A DNA stretch of 64,000 bases from Bacteroidia bacterium (GTDB lineage Bacteria; Bacteroidota; Bacteroidia; Cytophagales; Cyclobacteriaceae), in NCBI GenBank assembly GCA_030432655.1, contig JAUILA010000018.1, positions 59,279-123,278 of the forward strand, read 5' to 3'. This document shows, one piece after another, positions 9,124 through 18,541 of this stretch. The translations under genes and the position numbers were made by a program. The notes beneath the pieces were generated by a model. That model did not search any database, was not told the origin of the DNA, and saw only the letters and a list, made by a program, of their open reading frames with translations. The stretch's first letter is position 1. The number at the start of each line of letters is the position of its first letter.

Positions 9124-9702
9124 ATGACATCAGAAGACGCCCGGATGGAGGGAAAACACAAGGAATACATAGCATCTGCTTTTAACAAAGTCCTGAGTCG
9201 GTATCCCGCTTTACAGGAATCAACCGTGTTGTTAAAACATGCGCCACTAAAAGGTGCTACCATGAACGCACGTCCGGTGCTCAGTCCGGCTTCTGTTTTT
9301 AAAGGGATAACCAGTTACCAGATTATCGTTGCTGAATTTGTTCGTGATTCCAGTGAGCTGCGGGTCGGAGAATTACCGGAAGAAGTGCTTAGCGGCTGGT
9401 TTGCCCACGAACTGGGGCATGTCATGGACTACCTGAACCGGTCGTTTGCCGGGATGATTGTTTTTGGAGGGCAATATCTTTTTTCTGGCAAGTTTCGGCG
9501 AAAAGCGGAATTTGTTGCTGACCAGTACGCCATCCGCCATGGGTTTCATGAGGAAATTATAGCCGCGAAACGGTTCATTCTGGAACATGAATTACTTGAC
9601 CCGGCCTACAAAGAGAAAATATCAAAGTATTACATGCCAATTGAGCAGGTACGCTGGCATTCTGATAATCCCCATACGCTGGAGAATTTATTTATGAATT
9701 AA
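9124..9702 (+). CDS. Putative zinc-dependent HExxH metalloprotease-like protein
   Basis: A 192-residue protein with an HExxH zinc motif (FAHELGHVMDYL) followed about 35 residues later by KAEFVADQYAIRHG, whose glutamate or aspartate could be the third ligand, as in gluzincin or M48-like peptidases. A hydrophobic segment (MIVFGGQYLF) lies between them, which resembles small M48-like proteins. No signal peptide is seen. ATG 9124 is used; GTG 9109 would add five residues. Its last 11 bp overlap the 3' end of the convergent GH3-family gene. Peptidase activity is inferred from the motif only. Confidence 0.65.
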   Translation: MTSEDARMEGKHKEYIASAFNKVLSRYPALQESTVLLKHAPLKGATMNARPVLSPASVFKGITSYQIIVAEFVRDSSELRVGELPEEVLSGWFAHELGHVMDYLNRSFAGMIVFGGQYLFSGKFRRKAEFVADQYAIRHGFHEEIIAAKRFILEHELLDPAYKEKISKYYMPIEQVRWHSDNPHTLENLFMN

Positions 9703-11212
9703 GGAATTCAAGAAAGTCATTCATTTTTTCCTCCGGCATCACCTTGGGCGTTTTTACCTGTCCGCCTTTCTTGCCCGTATTCTCCAGGTAATTGTGATAG
9801 GTTTCTTTGGTAATTCTCCTAACCCTGACCCCTTTAAGTGCCTTGGAACGCGCGACATTATAATTTTTATTGGACTCGCGAAGCAGTTCATCCAGTGAGC
9901 CTGCAAACGCCTGATCGTCAATCTCTGAATCGGTAACGATAACCCATTGATGGATATATTCCCCGTCATCATTTTTTATTGCACCTACCATATATTCATT
10001 GATTGTTATATCCGCGCCGGAAGCAGCCTCTATGACGGCTTCATCAAGTTTCTCTTCAGAAAGCTGTGAGCCCACAACGTTCAGGTAAAACTTGGTTCGA
10101 CCGGTAATTTTTATTTCATAAGGCTCCAGGTTGGTAAATTCAATAGTATCCCCAATGATGTAGCGCCAGGCACCGGCACAGGAGCTGAGCACCAGGACAT
10201 ATTCCTGATTTAGAACGACCTGGTCGATGGTATGCGATTCGGCATTCTCCAGTACATTGCCTGTCTCATCCACACCGCGTTCATCAAATGGAATGAACTC
10301 GAAAAAATATCCATGTGCAGTAGCCAGTTGCATCGCCATGGTATGCGGACGGGCTGTATATGCAACAAATCCTTCTGAGGCCAGGTAGGTGTCCAGGATA
10401 ATAACTTCGCGGTCAAACAGCTTCTCAAAATCTTCCCGGTAGGTATCGAAGGCGACCCCGCCGCTGGCATATACGGTCAGGTTGGGCCAGATATCGTGAA
10501 TGGATTCCAGCTGATGCCCTTTCACAATCTCCTGCAGCATCAGCAAGACCCAGGACGGGATCCCGGCAATGGCACCGATATTCCAGCCCGGGGCCTCCTC
10601 AACGATACGGGCAATCCGCTCATCCCAGTCATCGATAGCGGCGATTTCCTTGCCGGGGCGATAGAACATGTCATACCAGCCGGGGAAATTACTTACATTG
10701 ATTCCGCTGATTTCTCCTTCACGCTGACCGCGGATATTCTGGTCCAGGTTTGCGGAGCTGCTCAGCATAAGGATTTCGCTTTCGAACAGGTGTTCAGGCA
10801 AATCAAAACGCGGCAGGGACTCAATCATGGAACGACCGACATCGCGCATACTCTGGAGGAAATCATCTGTAATTGGAATCTGCTTGCTTGATTTTCCGGT
10901 TGTGCCGCTGGACCGGGCAAAGAACCCCGGCCTGCCCGGCCAGGTGATATCAGGAAGGGCTTGCTGGCGTTCCCACCATGGTTGGATTGATTCGTAGGTA
11001 TGCAGGGGGACTTCTTTGCGGAAGGCCTCTATTACATTATCATGTCGCAACATCTCGTCAAATCCATAGTATTTGCCAAAGGCAGTATCCCGGGCTTTTT
11101 CCAGCAGCAATCTCAGCTGCATTTCCTGCTGTTCCATAGCAGGCACAGGGTTTCCCTGTAATTTTTGAGAAATATCAATACCGGATTTTACCAGTGTTCC
11201 TAGCAGGCCCAT
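9692..11212 (-). CDS. GH3 auxin-responsive-promoter family adenylating enzyme
   Basis: The 506-residue protein belongs to the GH3 branch of the ANL adenylate-forming enzymes. The phosphate-binding motif SSGTTGKSSKQIP is present at about residues 103-115. LYRNDD-like motifs are absent. ASGGVAFDTYRED and the YASEGF-like segment (TYLASEGFVAYTA) match the family acyl-binding region. Known of the family: plant GH3 proteins conjugate hormones to amino acids, while bacterial homologues are common in Bacteroidota and largely uncharacterised. It is a stand-alone minus-strand gene, tail-to-tail with the HExxH gene. The substrate is unknown. Confidence 0.85.
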   Translation of the reverse strand: MGLLGTLVKSGIDISQKLQGNPVPAMEQQEMQLRLLLEKARDTAFGKYYGFDEMLRHDNVIEAFRKEVPLHTYESIQPWWERQQALPDITWPGRPGFFARSSGTTGKSSKQIPITDDFLQSMRDVGRSMIESLPRFDLPEHLFESEILMLSSSANLDQNIRGQREGEISGINVSNFPGWYDMFYRPGKEIAAIDDWDERIARIVEEAPGWNIGAIAGIPSWVLLMLQEIVKGHQLESIHDIWPNLTVYASGGVAFDTYREDFEKLFDREVIILDTYLASEGFVAYTARPHTMAMQLATAHGYFFEFIPFDERGVDETGNVLENAESHTIDQVVLNQEYVLVLSSCAGAWRYIIGDTIEFTNLEPYEIKITGRTKFYLNVVGSQLSEEKLDEAVIEAASGADITINEYMVGAIKNDDGEYIHQWVIVTDSEIDDQAFAGSLDELLRESNKNYNVARSKALKGVRVRRITKETYHNYLENTGKKGGQVKTPKVMPEEKMNDFLEFLNS

Positions 11213-11379
11213 TCGTCTTCAATTGTTGGTTAAAGATATATAACACAAAAGGAGGGAAAATGATTAGGGAAGATTAAGACAAAGACTAAGACCAGGTGAA
11301 CTGAAGCAGGAAAAGGGGGTAATTGGATAATATTCTCCGAACTATAACAATTTAGCGGGTCTTTTACGTTATTTACAGC

Positions 11380-11559
11380 ATGGAACCCACACAGAAACAG
11401 GAAGCAACCCAGCAGGAAAAACTTCTGGTCCGTTATTGCGAGTTGCGTCAGCAGGTGTATTCTTTGCTTACCAGGTCCATGGAAGAAGGAAGCCGCGCTT
11501 ATGATGACGAAATGAAGAAGCTGCACAAGGAACTTGAGCAGGTAATGTCCAAGCTGTAA
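11380..11559 (+). CDS. Small charged helical protein of unknown function
   Basis: This 59-codon gene starts at ATG 11380. The product is rich in Gln, Glu and Lys with heptad-like hydrophobic spacing (LLVRYCELRQQVYSLL, then MKKLHKELEQVMSKL), so it is probably a short helical hairpin or coiled coil. Its stop codon overlaps the next start (TAATG, 11557-11561), a sign of translational coupling that supports it as a real gene. No family is recognised. A longer minus-strand reading frame over the same DNA lacks this support. Confidence 0.6.
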   Translation: MEPTQKQEATQQEKLLVRYCELRQQVYSLLTRSMEEGSRAYDDEMKKLHKELEQVMSKL

Positions 11560-11753
11560 TGTCTGAACCCTTATCCGATCCCCAAAGACCCAGAAGGGCA
11601 CTGACTTTTGAAAAGATCATGGAAATTCGCCGCATGAGGCGCGGGAATCCGTACTGGAACCGTTTCAAGTCCTTTTTTCTGGTGCTAGGTCTCCTGCTGT
11701 TTATTCTTTCGCTTATCTATGGCTTTGCTGACCGGATCGGGGATATCTACTGA
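11559..11753 (+). CDS. Small single-pass membrane protein of unknown function
   Basis: A 64-residue protein with a basic, Arg-rich N-terminal half (KIMEIRRMRRGNPYW) and one strong membrane helix (about residues 39-57, FFLVLGLLLFILSLIYGF). It is coupled to the preceding 59-residue gene through a TAATG overlap. The pair may act together at the inner membrane. The family is not recognised. Confidence 0.6.
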   Translation: MSEPLSDPQRPRRALTFEKIMEIRRMRRGNPYWNRFKSFFLVLGLLLFILSLIYGFADRIGDIY

Positions 11754-11830
11754 CGCCGTATATAAATAATCAATGGAATGGATGCATCCGATTGCATAAA
11801 GAATTAACTTGTTAAAAAACCCATTCCACC

Positions 11831-12235
11831 ATGTTTCGCATCGTATTCATTTTCGCGATTCTGTCTGGTTTTGCAGGTATTGCCCAGACAGAACACCAGG
11901 CGGAAATTCCTGATGGTACTAAAGTATTTTACAGGTATGAAAATACCGGGGCTGTTTCTGCGGAGTTCAGTGACGGGAATTATGTTTACGAGTGGACGGA
12001 AGGACCAAACGCCGGCGCAAGCGGTAGTTATCCTTACCAATCACTAGGCATGCGCGATGGTCAGTATATGATCCAGTTCATGGTAGCGGAGAATGGTACG
12101 TTTGTCACACTGATCTTTGACTTCGATATCCGGCGTGTTTTTGCCTCCGTGTTATTTGCGCCAGCATCGAGTGAAGAGTTTTCTTTGTTTGAAACGGCTG
12201 ATCTGGTTGAATATGAATTGGTTGAAGAGAAATGA
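11831..12235 (+). CDS. Exported small beta-barrel protein, MoaF-like
   Basis: The 134-residue product has a signal peptide (FRIVFIFAILSGFAGIAQ) and a strand-rich domain. Within it, KVFYRYENTG, YVYEWTEGPNAG and FVTLIFDFDIRRVFASV resemble the MoaF-like fold (lipocalin-like barrel). The family match is by pattern only. Its stop codon overlaps the rsgA start (ATGA at 12232-12235), so the two are co-translated. No functional link to ribosome biogenesis is known. Confidence 0.6.
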   Translation: MFRIVFIFAILSGFAGIAQTEHQAEIPDGTKVFYRYENTGAVSAEFSDGNYVYEWTEGPNAGASGSYPYQSLGMRDGQYMIQFMVAENGTFVTLIFDFDIRRVFASVLFAPASSEEFSLFETADLVEYELVEEK

Positions 12236-13302
12236 AAGAATTAGGCTATACTGATAAAATGCAAACCATTGCCGGTCCGCCGGTTACAGACGGATTCATG
12301 CTGGCGAGGGTGATCAGGGAACACCGGGAACGCTATACCATTCAGGCTGCTGATGGAATTTACATGGCAGAGATCACCGGAAACCTGAGATATTCCGCTG
12401 AAAGCCGACTGGATTTTCCTGCGGTGGGAGACTGGGTGAAAGCGATCCGGGCCGATGAAAAATCGGCAATCATCATGGAAGTACTCCCAAGGTTCAGTAT
12501 CCTGCAGCGCCAGGCAGTCGGCCAGCACGGGGAACGGCAGGTGATTGCCACAAATATTGATACAGCATTCATCGTACAGGCGGTTGGTCATGACTTTAAC
12601 CTGAACCGTATGGAACGATATCTTACTATCTGTTACGGAGCAGGGATCAAGCCGGTAGTGGTCCTGACAAAAACCGATCTGATTGACGATGAATCCCTTT
12701 CTGAACACCTCAGTAAGATACGAGAAAGAGTAAGGGATGTGCCGGTTATTGCCATCAGCAATATAACAAGAGACGGTTACGATCAGATTACTGCATTGAT
12801 GAATCCGTTTGAAACCTATTGCTTTATTGGTTCATCCGGGGTTGGGAAATCATCCATTGTAAACGGACTTGCGGGAGGGGAGATCCTGCTTACCAGCGAA
12901 GTGAGCGATGCCACAGCAAAAGGACGCCATACGACCAGTCACCGGCAGCTGATTATTCTCCCGAATAAAAGTCTGATTATAGATACGCCCGGTATGCGCG
13001 AGCTGGGCATGACCGACCAGGGAAGCGGGCTTGAGATGACCTATGACGAAATCCACGAGCTGGCAGGCCAATGCCGTTTCAATGACTGTACACATACCTC
13101 TGAAACCGGATGTGCGGTGCTGGAGGCCCTTGACAATGGCGAACTGGCCCAGGAAGTGTATGAGAATTATATGAAACTGCAGCGTGAGCAGGCCCATTTC
13201 AGTGCGACCATAAAGGAGAAACGCGAAAAAGGACGCAAACAGGGTAAGTTGTACAAGTCCATCATGCAGGCCAAACAAAGTAAAAAGTTTGGGAACAACT
13301 AG
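12232..13302 (+). CDS. rsgA: Small ribosomal subunit biogenesis GTPase RsgA
   Basis: The 356-residue circularly permuted GTPase has an N-terminal OB domain (about residues 15-90), then the GTPase motifs in permuted order: TKTDL (G4), GSSGVGKSS (G1) and DTPGM (G3). The C-terminal zinc motif is Cys-X5-Cys-X-His-X5-Cys (CRFNDCTHTSETGC). RsgA checks late 30S subunit maturation and removes RbfA. The start could be ATG 12232, overlapping the preceding stop, or ATG 12259 (MQTIAG); the overlap favours 12232. Confidence 0.95.
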   Translation: MKELGYTDKMQTIAGPPVTDGFMLARVIREHRERYTIQAADGIYMAEITGNLRYSAESRLDFPAVGDWVKAIRADEKSAIIMEVLPRFSILQRQAVGQHGERQVIATNIDTAFIVQAVGHDFNLNRMERYLTICYGAGIKPVVVLTKTDLIDDESLSEHLSKIRERVRDVPVIAISNITRDGYDQITALMNPFETYCFIGSSGVGKSSIVNGLAGGEILLTSEVSDATAKGRHTTSHRQLIILPNKSLIIDTPGMRELGMTDQGSGLEMTYDEIHELAGQCRFNDCTHTSETGCAVLEALDNGELAQEVYENYMKLQREQAHFSATIKEKREKGRKQGKLYKSIMQAKQSKKFGNN

Positions 13303-13443
13303 ACGGTGACCTGGGGTGCTTTCTATCAGCCTGATTGCCAGCGTAAACCCAGTGATCTACTGCAATTTTCACCATGTGCGTTTAACAACTGCAAAATTTT
13401 ACCATATATTGGAAGCTGAATATTCAACCAATTCAACTGACGA

Positions 13444-13980
13444 ATGCGGTTTAAACTTCTGCTTATCTTTCTGTTCCTGGTTGCCGTCGGGGTTTCATCT
13501 CCTGCAGCACAAGTTGCCTATGAACAGACTTCCATTGAACAAGCGGCTGGCGATGAGCCTGTGGATGATGCACCCGGGATTGCGATCCTGGTGCTAATAA
13601 CCATGGTGGTGATGCTGGTTTGTGTGGGTGCCGGAATTGTCCTTTGCGCTCTTGCCATCCTGGCCATATTCGGTCTGATCGCCATTGGTGTTTTATCGGC
13701 CTCGGTGGCAACAGGCATCTATCAAAGGTCCGTACAAACCGGCATACGGACATTCATTATAACCGGCAGTATCGTGGCCGGCGGATTGGGCGGTATGCTG
13801 ATTGGGTGGTTTGTAAACCTGCTGATGCTTAGTTCGGACCTTAAATTAGTTCTCCCGGTAAGTGGTATCGGGGGTATGCTCGCCGGAGCCTTGTTTGGTG
13901 TCCTTGCCGTCTGGCTGATCCGTCATCTGACTAAATTATTGAATGAGCGGTATCAGTCTTTTATGGCGAAGAAGAGTTGA
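13444..13980 (+). CDS. Integral membrane protein of unknown function
   Basis: A 178-residue protein with a signal peptide (LLLIFLFLVAVGVSSPAAQ). A short acidic linker (DEPVDDAPG) follows, then four glycine-rich membrane helices (roughly residues 46-68, 69-90, 100-125, 132-158) and a basic C-terminus. The family is not recognised. It lies 36 bp upstream of the helicase on the same strand and in the same frame, so the two may be co-transcribed. Confidence 0.7.
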   Translation: MRFKLLLIFLFLVAVGVSSPAAQVAYEQTSIEQAAGDEPVDDAPGIAILVLITMVVMLVCVGAGIVLCALAILAIFGLIAIGVLSASVATGIYQRSVQTGIRTFIITGSIVAGGLGGMLIGWFVNLLMLSSDLKLVLPVSGIGGMLAGALFGVLAVWLIRHLTKLLNERYQSFMAKKS

Positions 13981-14016
13981 TTAGTAATAAAACACCCATT
14001 CAAGTCAGAATTATCA

Positions 14017-16752
14017 TTGCAAGGTTCAGTAGAAATTTTTCAAGGAGTCAGGTTCAAATATCCCTGGCGAAAATATCAGCAGCGGGTTCTGGCAGAGCTT
14101 GATGATCACCTTAATGATGATCATCTCCACATTGTCGCACCACCGGGTTCCGGAAAAACCGTCCTCGGACTGGAGGTGATGCTGCGACTTAACAAGCCTA
14201 CCCTGATACTGGCTCCGACGCTGGCCATTCGTAATCAATGGATCACTCGTTTTTGTGAATTGTTTCTGGAGAATAATTCAATGCCGGAATGGATATCAAG
14301 AGATATTCGGGATCCAAGACTGCTTACGGTAGTCACGTACCAGGGATTACATGCTGCCTTTACGGGCGGTCATGATGTAGAAGATGATTCCAGTAACGAA
14401 GAAGAATGTGAATATATTGAAGAAGAAACTTCAATAAGTACTGAAACGGACGGACAAGTGATTCAGGCTTTGAAAGATGCAGGTATCAGGACGATTCTGG
14501 TAGATGAAGCGCATCATCTTAAAAATGCATGGTGGGAAACGCTGAGCGTAGTGAAGCATCAGTTACAGCCGGTGATTGTGGGGCTAACTGCTACTCCGCC
14601 CTATGATGTCAGTCCGGCAGAATGGGGGAGATACCTGGAACTGAACGGACCGGTAGATGCTGAAATATCTGTGCCTGAGCTGATGCGGGAAGGCAACTTA
14701 TGTCCCCATCAGGATTACCTGTATCTTTCCCGGCCGACGGCAACGGAGATAGAGAAAATTCTGGCATTCCATGACCGAACTTCCAGGTTAATCGAGGAAA
14801 TTAAGGAGGATGATGAATTGTCTGAAGCGCTGACCTCGCACCCCTTTTACACAGACCCCCTTTCTTCTCTTGACAGCATATACAACAAACTGGAGGATTA
14901 TTCCTCTTTATTGATATTTCTTCATGGTACCGGTCATCAGATCAGAAAGGATCATCTTAAGGTCATTGCCGCGGAAAAAATAACGATTCCTGCCCTTAAT
15001 AATCATTGGCTGGAGAAATTACTTGGATTCTATCTTTTTAGTGAAGATCAGTCATTTCAATTATGGGAAGATCACAGGGACTCTTTAGGGAACCGTCTTC
15101 GTCACGCCGGGCTTCTTCATAGGAAAACGATTGACCTGGAGAACAGTATGTCAGTCCAGAAAAGACTTACGTCCAGTCTGAGTAAACTGAATAGTATCTG
15201 TGAGATCACCGACTTTGAATACGGTATTCTCGGACACCGCTTGCGAATGGTAATATTAACAGATTTTATCAGGAGGGATTTTCTTAACGAAGGCAATTCA
15301 GAAAATGAGGATTTAACAAAAATGGGTGTCGTGCCCATTTTTGAAGTATTGCGAAGGAAATTTGGTAGCAAAATAAAACTGGGCGTACTGACCGGCTCCC
15401 TGGTCATCCTTCCGGCCGCAAGCATTGAAGAGTTCCTAAAACAAGCGACACACTTCGGAGCGGAGGAGGTCCGTATACAGCCTTTACCCTATAACTCCTC
15501 CTATTGTCTGATTTATTCTCCCGATAGTCTGAAGCATCATATAGTTCAAATAGTGACAGCACTCTTCAGTGCGGGTGAAATTGAAGTGCTTACCGGCACC
15601 AAGGCCCTCCTGGGTGAAGGCTGGGATGCCCCTGCCATTAATTCCATTATACTGGCGAGCTTTGTTGGTTCATTCGTCCTGTCCAACCAGATGCGCGGAC
15701 GGGCCATTCGCACCGATCCTGCTGACCCGGGTAAAACCGCCAATATCTGGCATCTGGCCTGTGTGGATGAGTATAAATCATCAGGTGGACCAGACATTGA
15801 ATTGATGGAGCGCAGGTTCCGCGGGTTTGTCGGGATTTCGTTTGACCATGAGCCCGTGATCGAGAATGGGTTCAGTCGGTTAAAACTTGATAAATCGTTT
15901 ACGGGCGATTACATAAAGCATATTAATGAACAGATGATGAGTCACGCGGGAGACCGTTCGGGGCTTAGCAGAAAATGGGAGAAGGCCATTTCCTCTGGGA
16001 ATATTCTGATTGAAGAGATGGCCATACCGTTTGCCGGCAGGGAAGAATACAATAAGGTAAAACGTTTTTACTTTCATAAAACTCTACGAAACCTTATCGT
16101 AATGGCAACAGCCGGGGTGGCAGGCATGGGCCCCTATATTCTTGAAGCGTTATTCAGAAGCATCAGGTCAGTTCGTACCAGCGAACAATTGATTGCCTGG
16201 TCAGTAACCATAGGCGTGTTCCTTTTTACTTTATTCGGCTGGAAGGCCTGGGTCAGTGGACGTTTATACATTAAATACCGGGACATTGGTGAAGACCTGG
16301 AGAATATCGGAAAGGCATTGGCAAATTCGCTCATGTACGAGGGTACGATTAAAACGGACAGGAATCAACTTAAGGTGATAACTAAAACGGATGAATACGG
16401 GGGCATATCCTGTTACCTTGAGGGAGGTACCACCTTTGAGCGTTCGACGTTCCTCTCTGCACTTGAGGAAATAGTGAATGAAATTGATAACCCGCGCTAT
16501 GTAATTATCAGAAAGAGCTCATTTCTCAGTCTGATTTCTCAGCGGGATTATCATGCGGTTCCTGAATTAGTCGGGCGCAATAAAAAATATGCCAGCCGGT
16601 TTGCCGATGAATGGAAGGAACTGGTGGGTAAATGCAAGCTGGTCTATACCCGGACCCTGGAGGGAAGGAGGTTGCTGCTGATGGCCAGACTGGAGTCGTT
16701 GTCCGCCCAATTCAATAAGTCGCCGGTCAGGCGGAATATCTGGAAGTCGTAA
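14017..16752 (+). CDS. Large SF2 (DEAD/DEAH) helicase with two C-terminal membrane helices
   Basis: This 911-residue protein has a Walker A motif APPGSGKT (residues 41-48), the DEAH box (Asp163-His166), motif III-like LTATPP (190-195), GEGWDAP and motif VI QMRGRAIR (558-565). The insert between the two RecA-like halves is long and helical. After the helicase core come two predicted membrane helices (about residues 691-712 and 723-746), then a roughly 160-residue C-terminal soluble domain with no recognised motif. The only start near the motif is TTG 14017; there is no in-frame ATG before Walker A, and the frame is open back to the preceding stop codon. Known of the fold: such ATPases translocate on DNA or RNA; a membrane anchor is unusual. 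A role in defence or nucleic-acid handling at the membrane is inference only. Confidence 0.82.
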   Translation: MQGSVEIFQGVRFKYPWRKYQQRVLAELDDHLNDDHLHIVAPPGSGKTVLGLEVMLRLNKPTLILAPTLAIRNQWITRFCELFLENNSMPEWISRDIRDPRLLTVVTYQGLHAAFTGGHDVEDDSSNEEECEYIEEETSISTETDGQVIQALKDAGIRTILVDEAHHLKNAWWETLSVVKHQLQPVIVGLTATPPYDVSPAEWGRYLELNGPVDAEISVPELMREGNLCPHQDYLYLSRPTATEIEKILAFHDRTSRLIEEIKEDDELSEALTSHPFYTDPLSSLDSIYNKLEDYSSLLIFLHGTGHQIRKDHLKVIAAEKITIPALNNHWLEKLLGFYLFSEDQSFQLWEDHRDSLGNRLRHAGLLHRKTIDLENSMSVQKRLTSSLSKLNSICEITDFEYGILGHRLRMVILTDFIRRDFLNEGNSENEDLTKMGVVPIFEVLRRKFGSKIKLGVLTGSLVILPAASIEEFLKQATHFGAEEVRIQPLPYNSSYCLIYSPDSLKHHIVQIVTALFSAGEIEVLTGTKALLGEGWDAPAINSIILASFVGSFVLSNQMRGRAIRTDPADPGKTANIWHLACVDEYKSSGGPDIELMERRFRGFVGISFDHEPVIENGFSRLKLDKSFTGDYIKHINEQMMSHAGDRSGLSRKWEKAISSGNILIEEMAIPFAGREEYNKVKRFYFHKTLRNLIVMATAGVAGMGPYILEALFRSIRSVRTSEQLIAWSVTIGVFLFTLFGWKAWVSGRLYIKYRDIGEDLENIGKALANSLMYEGTIKTDRNQLKVITKTDEYGGISCYLEGGTTFERSTFLSALEEIVNEIDNPRYVIIRKSSFLSLISQRDYHAVPELVGRNKKYASRFADEWKELVGKCKLVYTRTLEGRRLLLMARLESLSAQFNKSPVRRNIWKS

Positions 16753-16828
16753 CCACCGGTTTAAGGAGCAAAGACCTGACAGGCGAATGCACACCCCCCT
16801 GTGCCATTCTCCATGTCAGGCCCTGACC

Positions 16829-17284
16829 TCATGGATTGGATATTTTTGAATAGAACAAGTGCGGCCCGTCACAGGCAATGGCACCTCCGTAAATTTCCGA
16901 TGTCGTGCGCAGCCGAAGGTATTCGGTGGTGGTGGAGGAACACCTCGCTATCAGGCCATTCTCCTCGGCATACTCAAGGCGGATCCAGAGGATGTCCTCT
17001 TCCCGTGTCAGTTCGAATTCACCGGTAACTTCCGTGGTTGTTCCGTCCTGAATCCTTGTCTTCACAAAGGTCTGATCAGCATCAAACCGGATGGTTTCCG
17101 TGTACGGAATTTCATATTCGTAGGTGATCTGGCCGGTCATGGCAGTCATCATTTTGGTAAGCTTCCAGTGACGATAGAGCCCGTCGGAGAGAACGGGTTC
17201 TGAGAATTCACTCTCAAGGCTTTCATCCGTCTGACAGGCGGAGGCCATAAGTAAGAACAGGAGAATGGGAAAAATGTGTTTCAT
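16829..17284 (-). CDS. Lipoprotein of unknown function
   Basis: The 151-residue product has a lipoprotein signal (FPILLFLLMASAC). The mature part is strand-rich (TIRFDADQTFVKTRIQ, TGEFELTREEDILWIRLEY), in the style of small Bacteroidota lipocalin-like lipoproteins. ATG 17284 gives a compact signal peptide, so the 24-codon upstream extension is not used. It is convergent with the helicase and divergent from the DUF481 gene. The family is not recognised. Confidence 0.7.
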   Translation of the reverse strand: MKHIFPILLFLLMASACQTDESLESEFSEPVLSDGLYRHWKLTKMMTAMTGQITYEYEIPYTETIRFDADQTFVKTRIQDGTTTEVTGEFELTREEDILWIRLEYAEENGLIARCSSTTTEYLRLRTTSEIYGGAIACDGPHLFYSKISNP

Positions 17285-17447
17285 TTGAATATTTGAGTTT
17301 TCTGCTTCTTTTATCAGACACCTGTTCATGTAAAACGGTTGGAGATTTTGGGACACAGCCTAAAATTTTTGTCCGTCTGTGAGTGTCTGAAAAATTATTT
17401 CTATTATGCAAAGCGTTATGTGCCAGGCATACAGACAAACGAAATCA

Positions 17448-18494
17448 ATGAGCCGGGAAAGCAAGCTGAAGGCCGGGCTTCTGGTGGTTATTTTATGTTC
17501 TGTTGTCAGTATATCGCAGGCCCAGGTCCAGAAAGACAGTCTGATTTTTTACCGGGGCCAGATGTTGCTGGGTGAATTATTATCAATCGACGAAGGCAGA
17601 ATACATTTTGACAGTGATGATGCCGGGGTTGTATCAATTAAGAATTATAAACTTTATACATTCAGTGCCAAGATACACCGGTATCGGATTCGGACGGCAG
17701 ATGAACGCTTACTGTATGGGGTGATTGGTAAAAGTGAGAAAGAAGGGTTCATTATAATTACACACGCTGAAGGCGAAGTGGAAATCCCGATTGAGGCTAT
17801 CATCGCGCTGGAAAGGTTTGATAATTCCTTTTGGAACAGGATGTCCGGAAATTTTTCGGCCGGTTACAACTTTACCAAATCCAGTAATATCGGGCGTCTG
17901 AACCTTGATTTTTCCATCCGCTACCTGGCCCAGAATTTCGGGTCTTCCTTTACCGGGAATTTCATTATGACCCAAGAGGGAGGCACATTCTCCCGCGATA
18001 TTTCCAACCTGACGAATGCCAGCCTGATCAATCTGAATTATAACTGGAATCTGATCGGGATCCTGGCCTATCAGCGTAATCTGGAACTTGGTATACTTCG
18101 TCGTTACCAGGAGGCCGGCCTGATCGGATATAACCTGATCAACCGGCGTAACCGGCAACTGACTACGGGTGTTGGTTTGGCAATGAACCAGGAATTGACG
18201 TCAGACGAAAACAAATCGAGGAACCTGTTTGAAGTACCCTGGCTGATGGAGTTTACGTTTTACCAGTTCCAGGAGCCTAATATTCAGATGAAAATTATTG
18301 AGAAGGCATATTTCGGCATTACCCAGCAGGGCAGGGTGCGTAATGATGCAAGCCTTGACCTGGACTGGGAAGTGGTCCGCCACTTTACCATAGGTATTTA
18401 TTTTTATACGAACTATGACAGCCAGCCATCAGAAGAGACCACCACGAATTTTGACTATGGAGTTGTTGTAAATGTAGGGTATAAATTTAACTGA
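17448..18494 (+). CDS. DUF481-family outer-membrane protein
   Basis: The 348-residue product has a signal peptide (LLVVILCSVVSISQAQ) and an N-terminal soluble domain of about 100 residues (YRGQMLLGELLSIDEG repeats of small strands). A C-terminal barrel-like region of alternating strands follows (FSAGYNFTKSSNIGRL, then YGVVVNVGYKFN at the very end, with an aromatic C-terminal residue pattern). This is the DUF481 architecture. ATG 17448 is preferred over ATG 17406, which would put 14 polar residues before the signal. Function is unknown. Confidence 0.75.
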   Translation: MSRESKLKAGLLVVILCSVVSISQAQVQKDSLIFYRGQMLLGELLSIDEGRIHFDSDDAGVVSIKNYKLYTFSAKIHRYRIRTADERLLYGVIGKSEKEGFIIITHAEGEVEIPIEAIIALERFDNSFWNRMSGNFSAGYNFTKSSNIGRLNLDFSIRYLAQNFGSSFTGNFIMTQEGGTFSRDISNLTNASLINLNYNWNLIGILAYQRNLELGILRRYQEAGLIGYNLINRRNRQLTTGVGLAMNQELTSDENKSRNLFEVPWLMEFTFYQFQEPNIQMKIIEKAYFGITQQGRVRNDASLDLDWEVVRHFTIGIYFYTNYDSQPSEETTTNFDYGVVVNVGYKFN

Positions 18495-18541
18495 AAGGGT
18501 AAATCCCCTGCGGCAACGTGAGTCACAGCAGGGGAAACAAT

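Noticed and set aside
11230..11601. 123-codon minus-strand frame
   Set aside because: It overlaps two small plus-strand genes that are linked by a TAATG coupling, and its own product has no recognisable domain.
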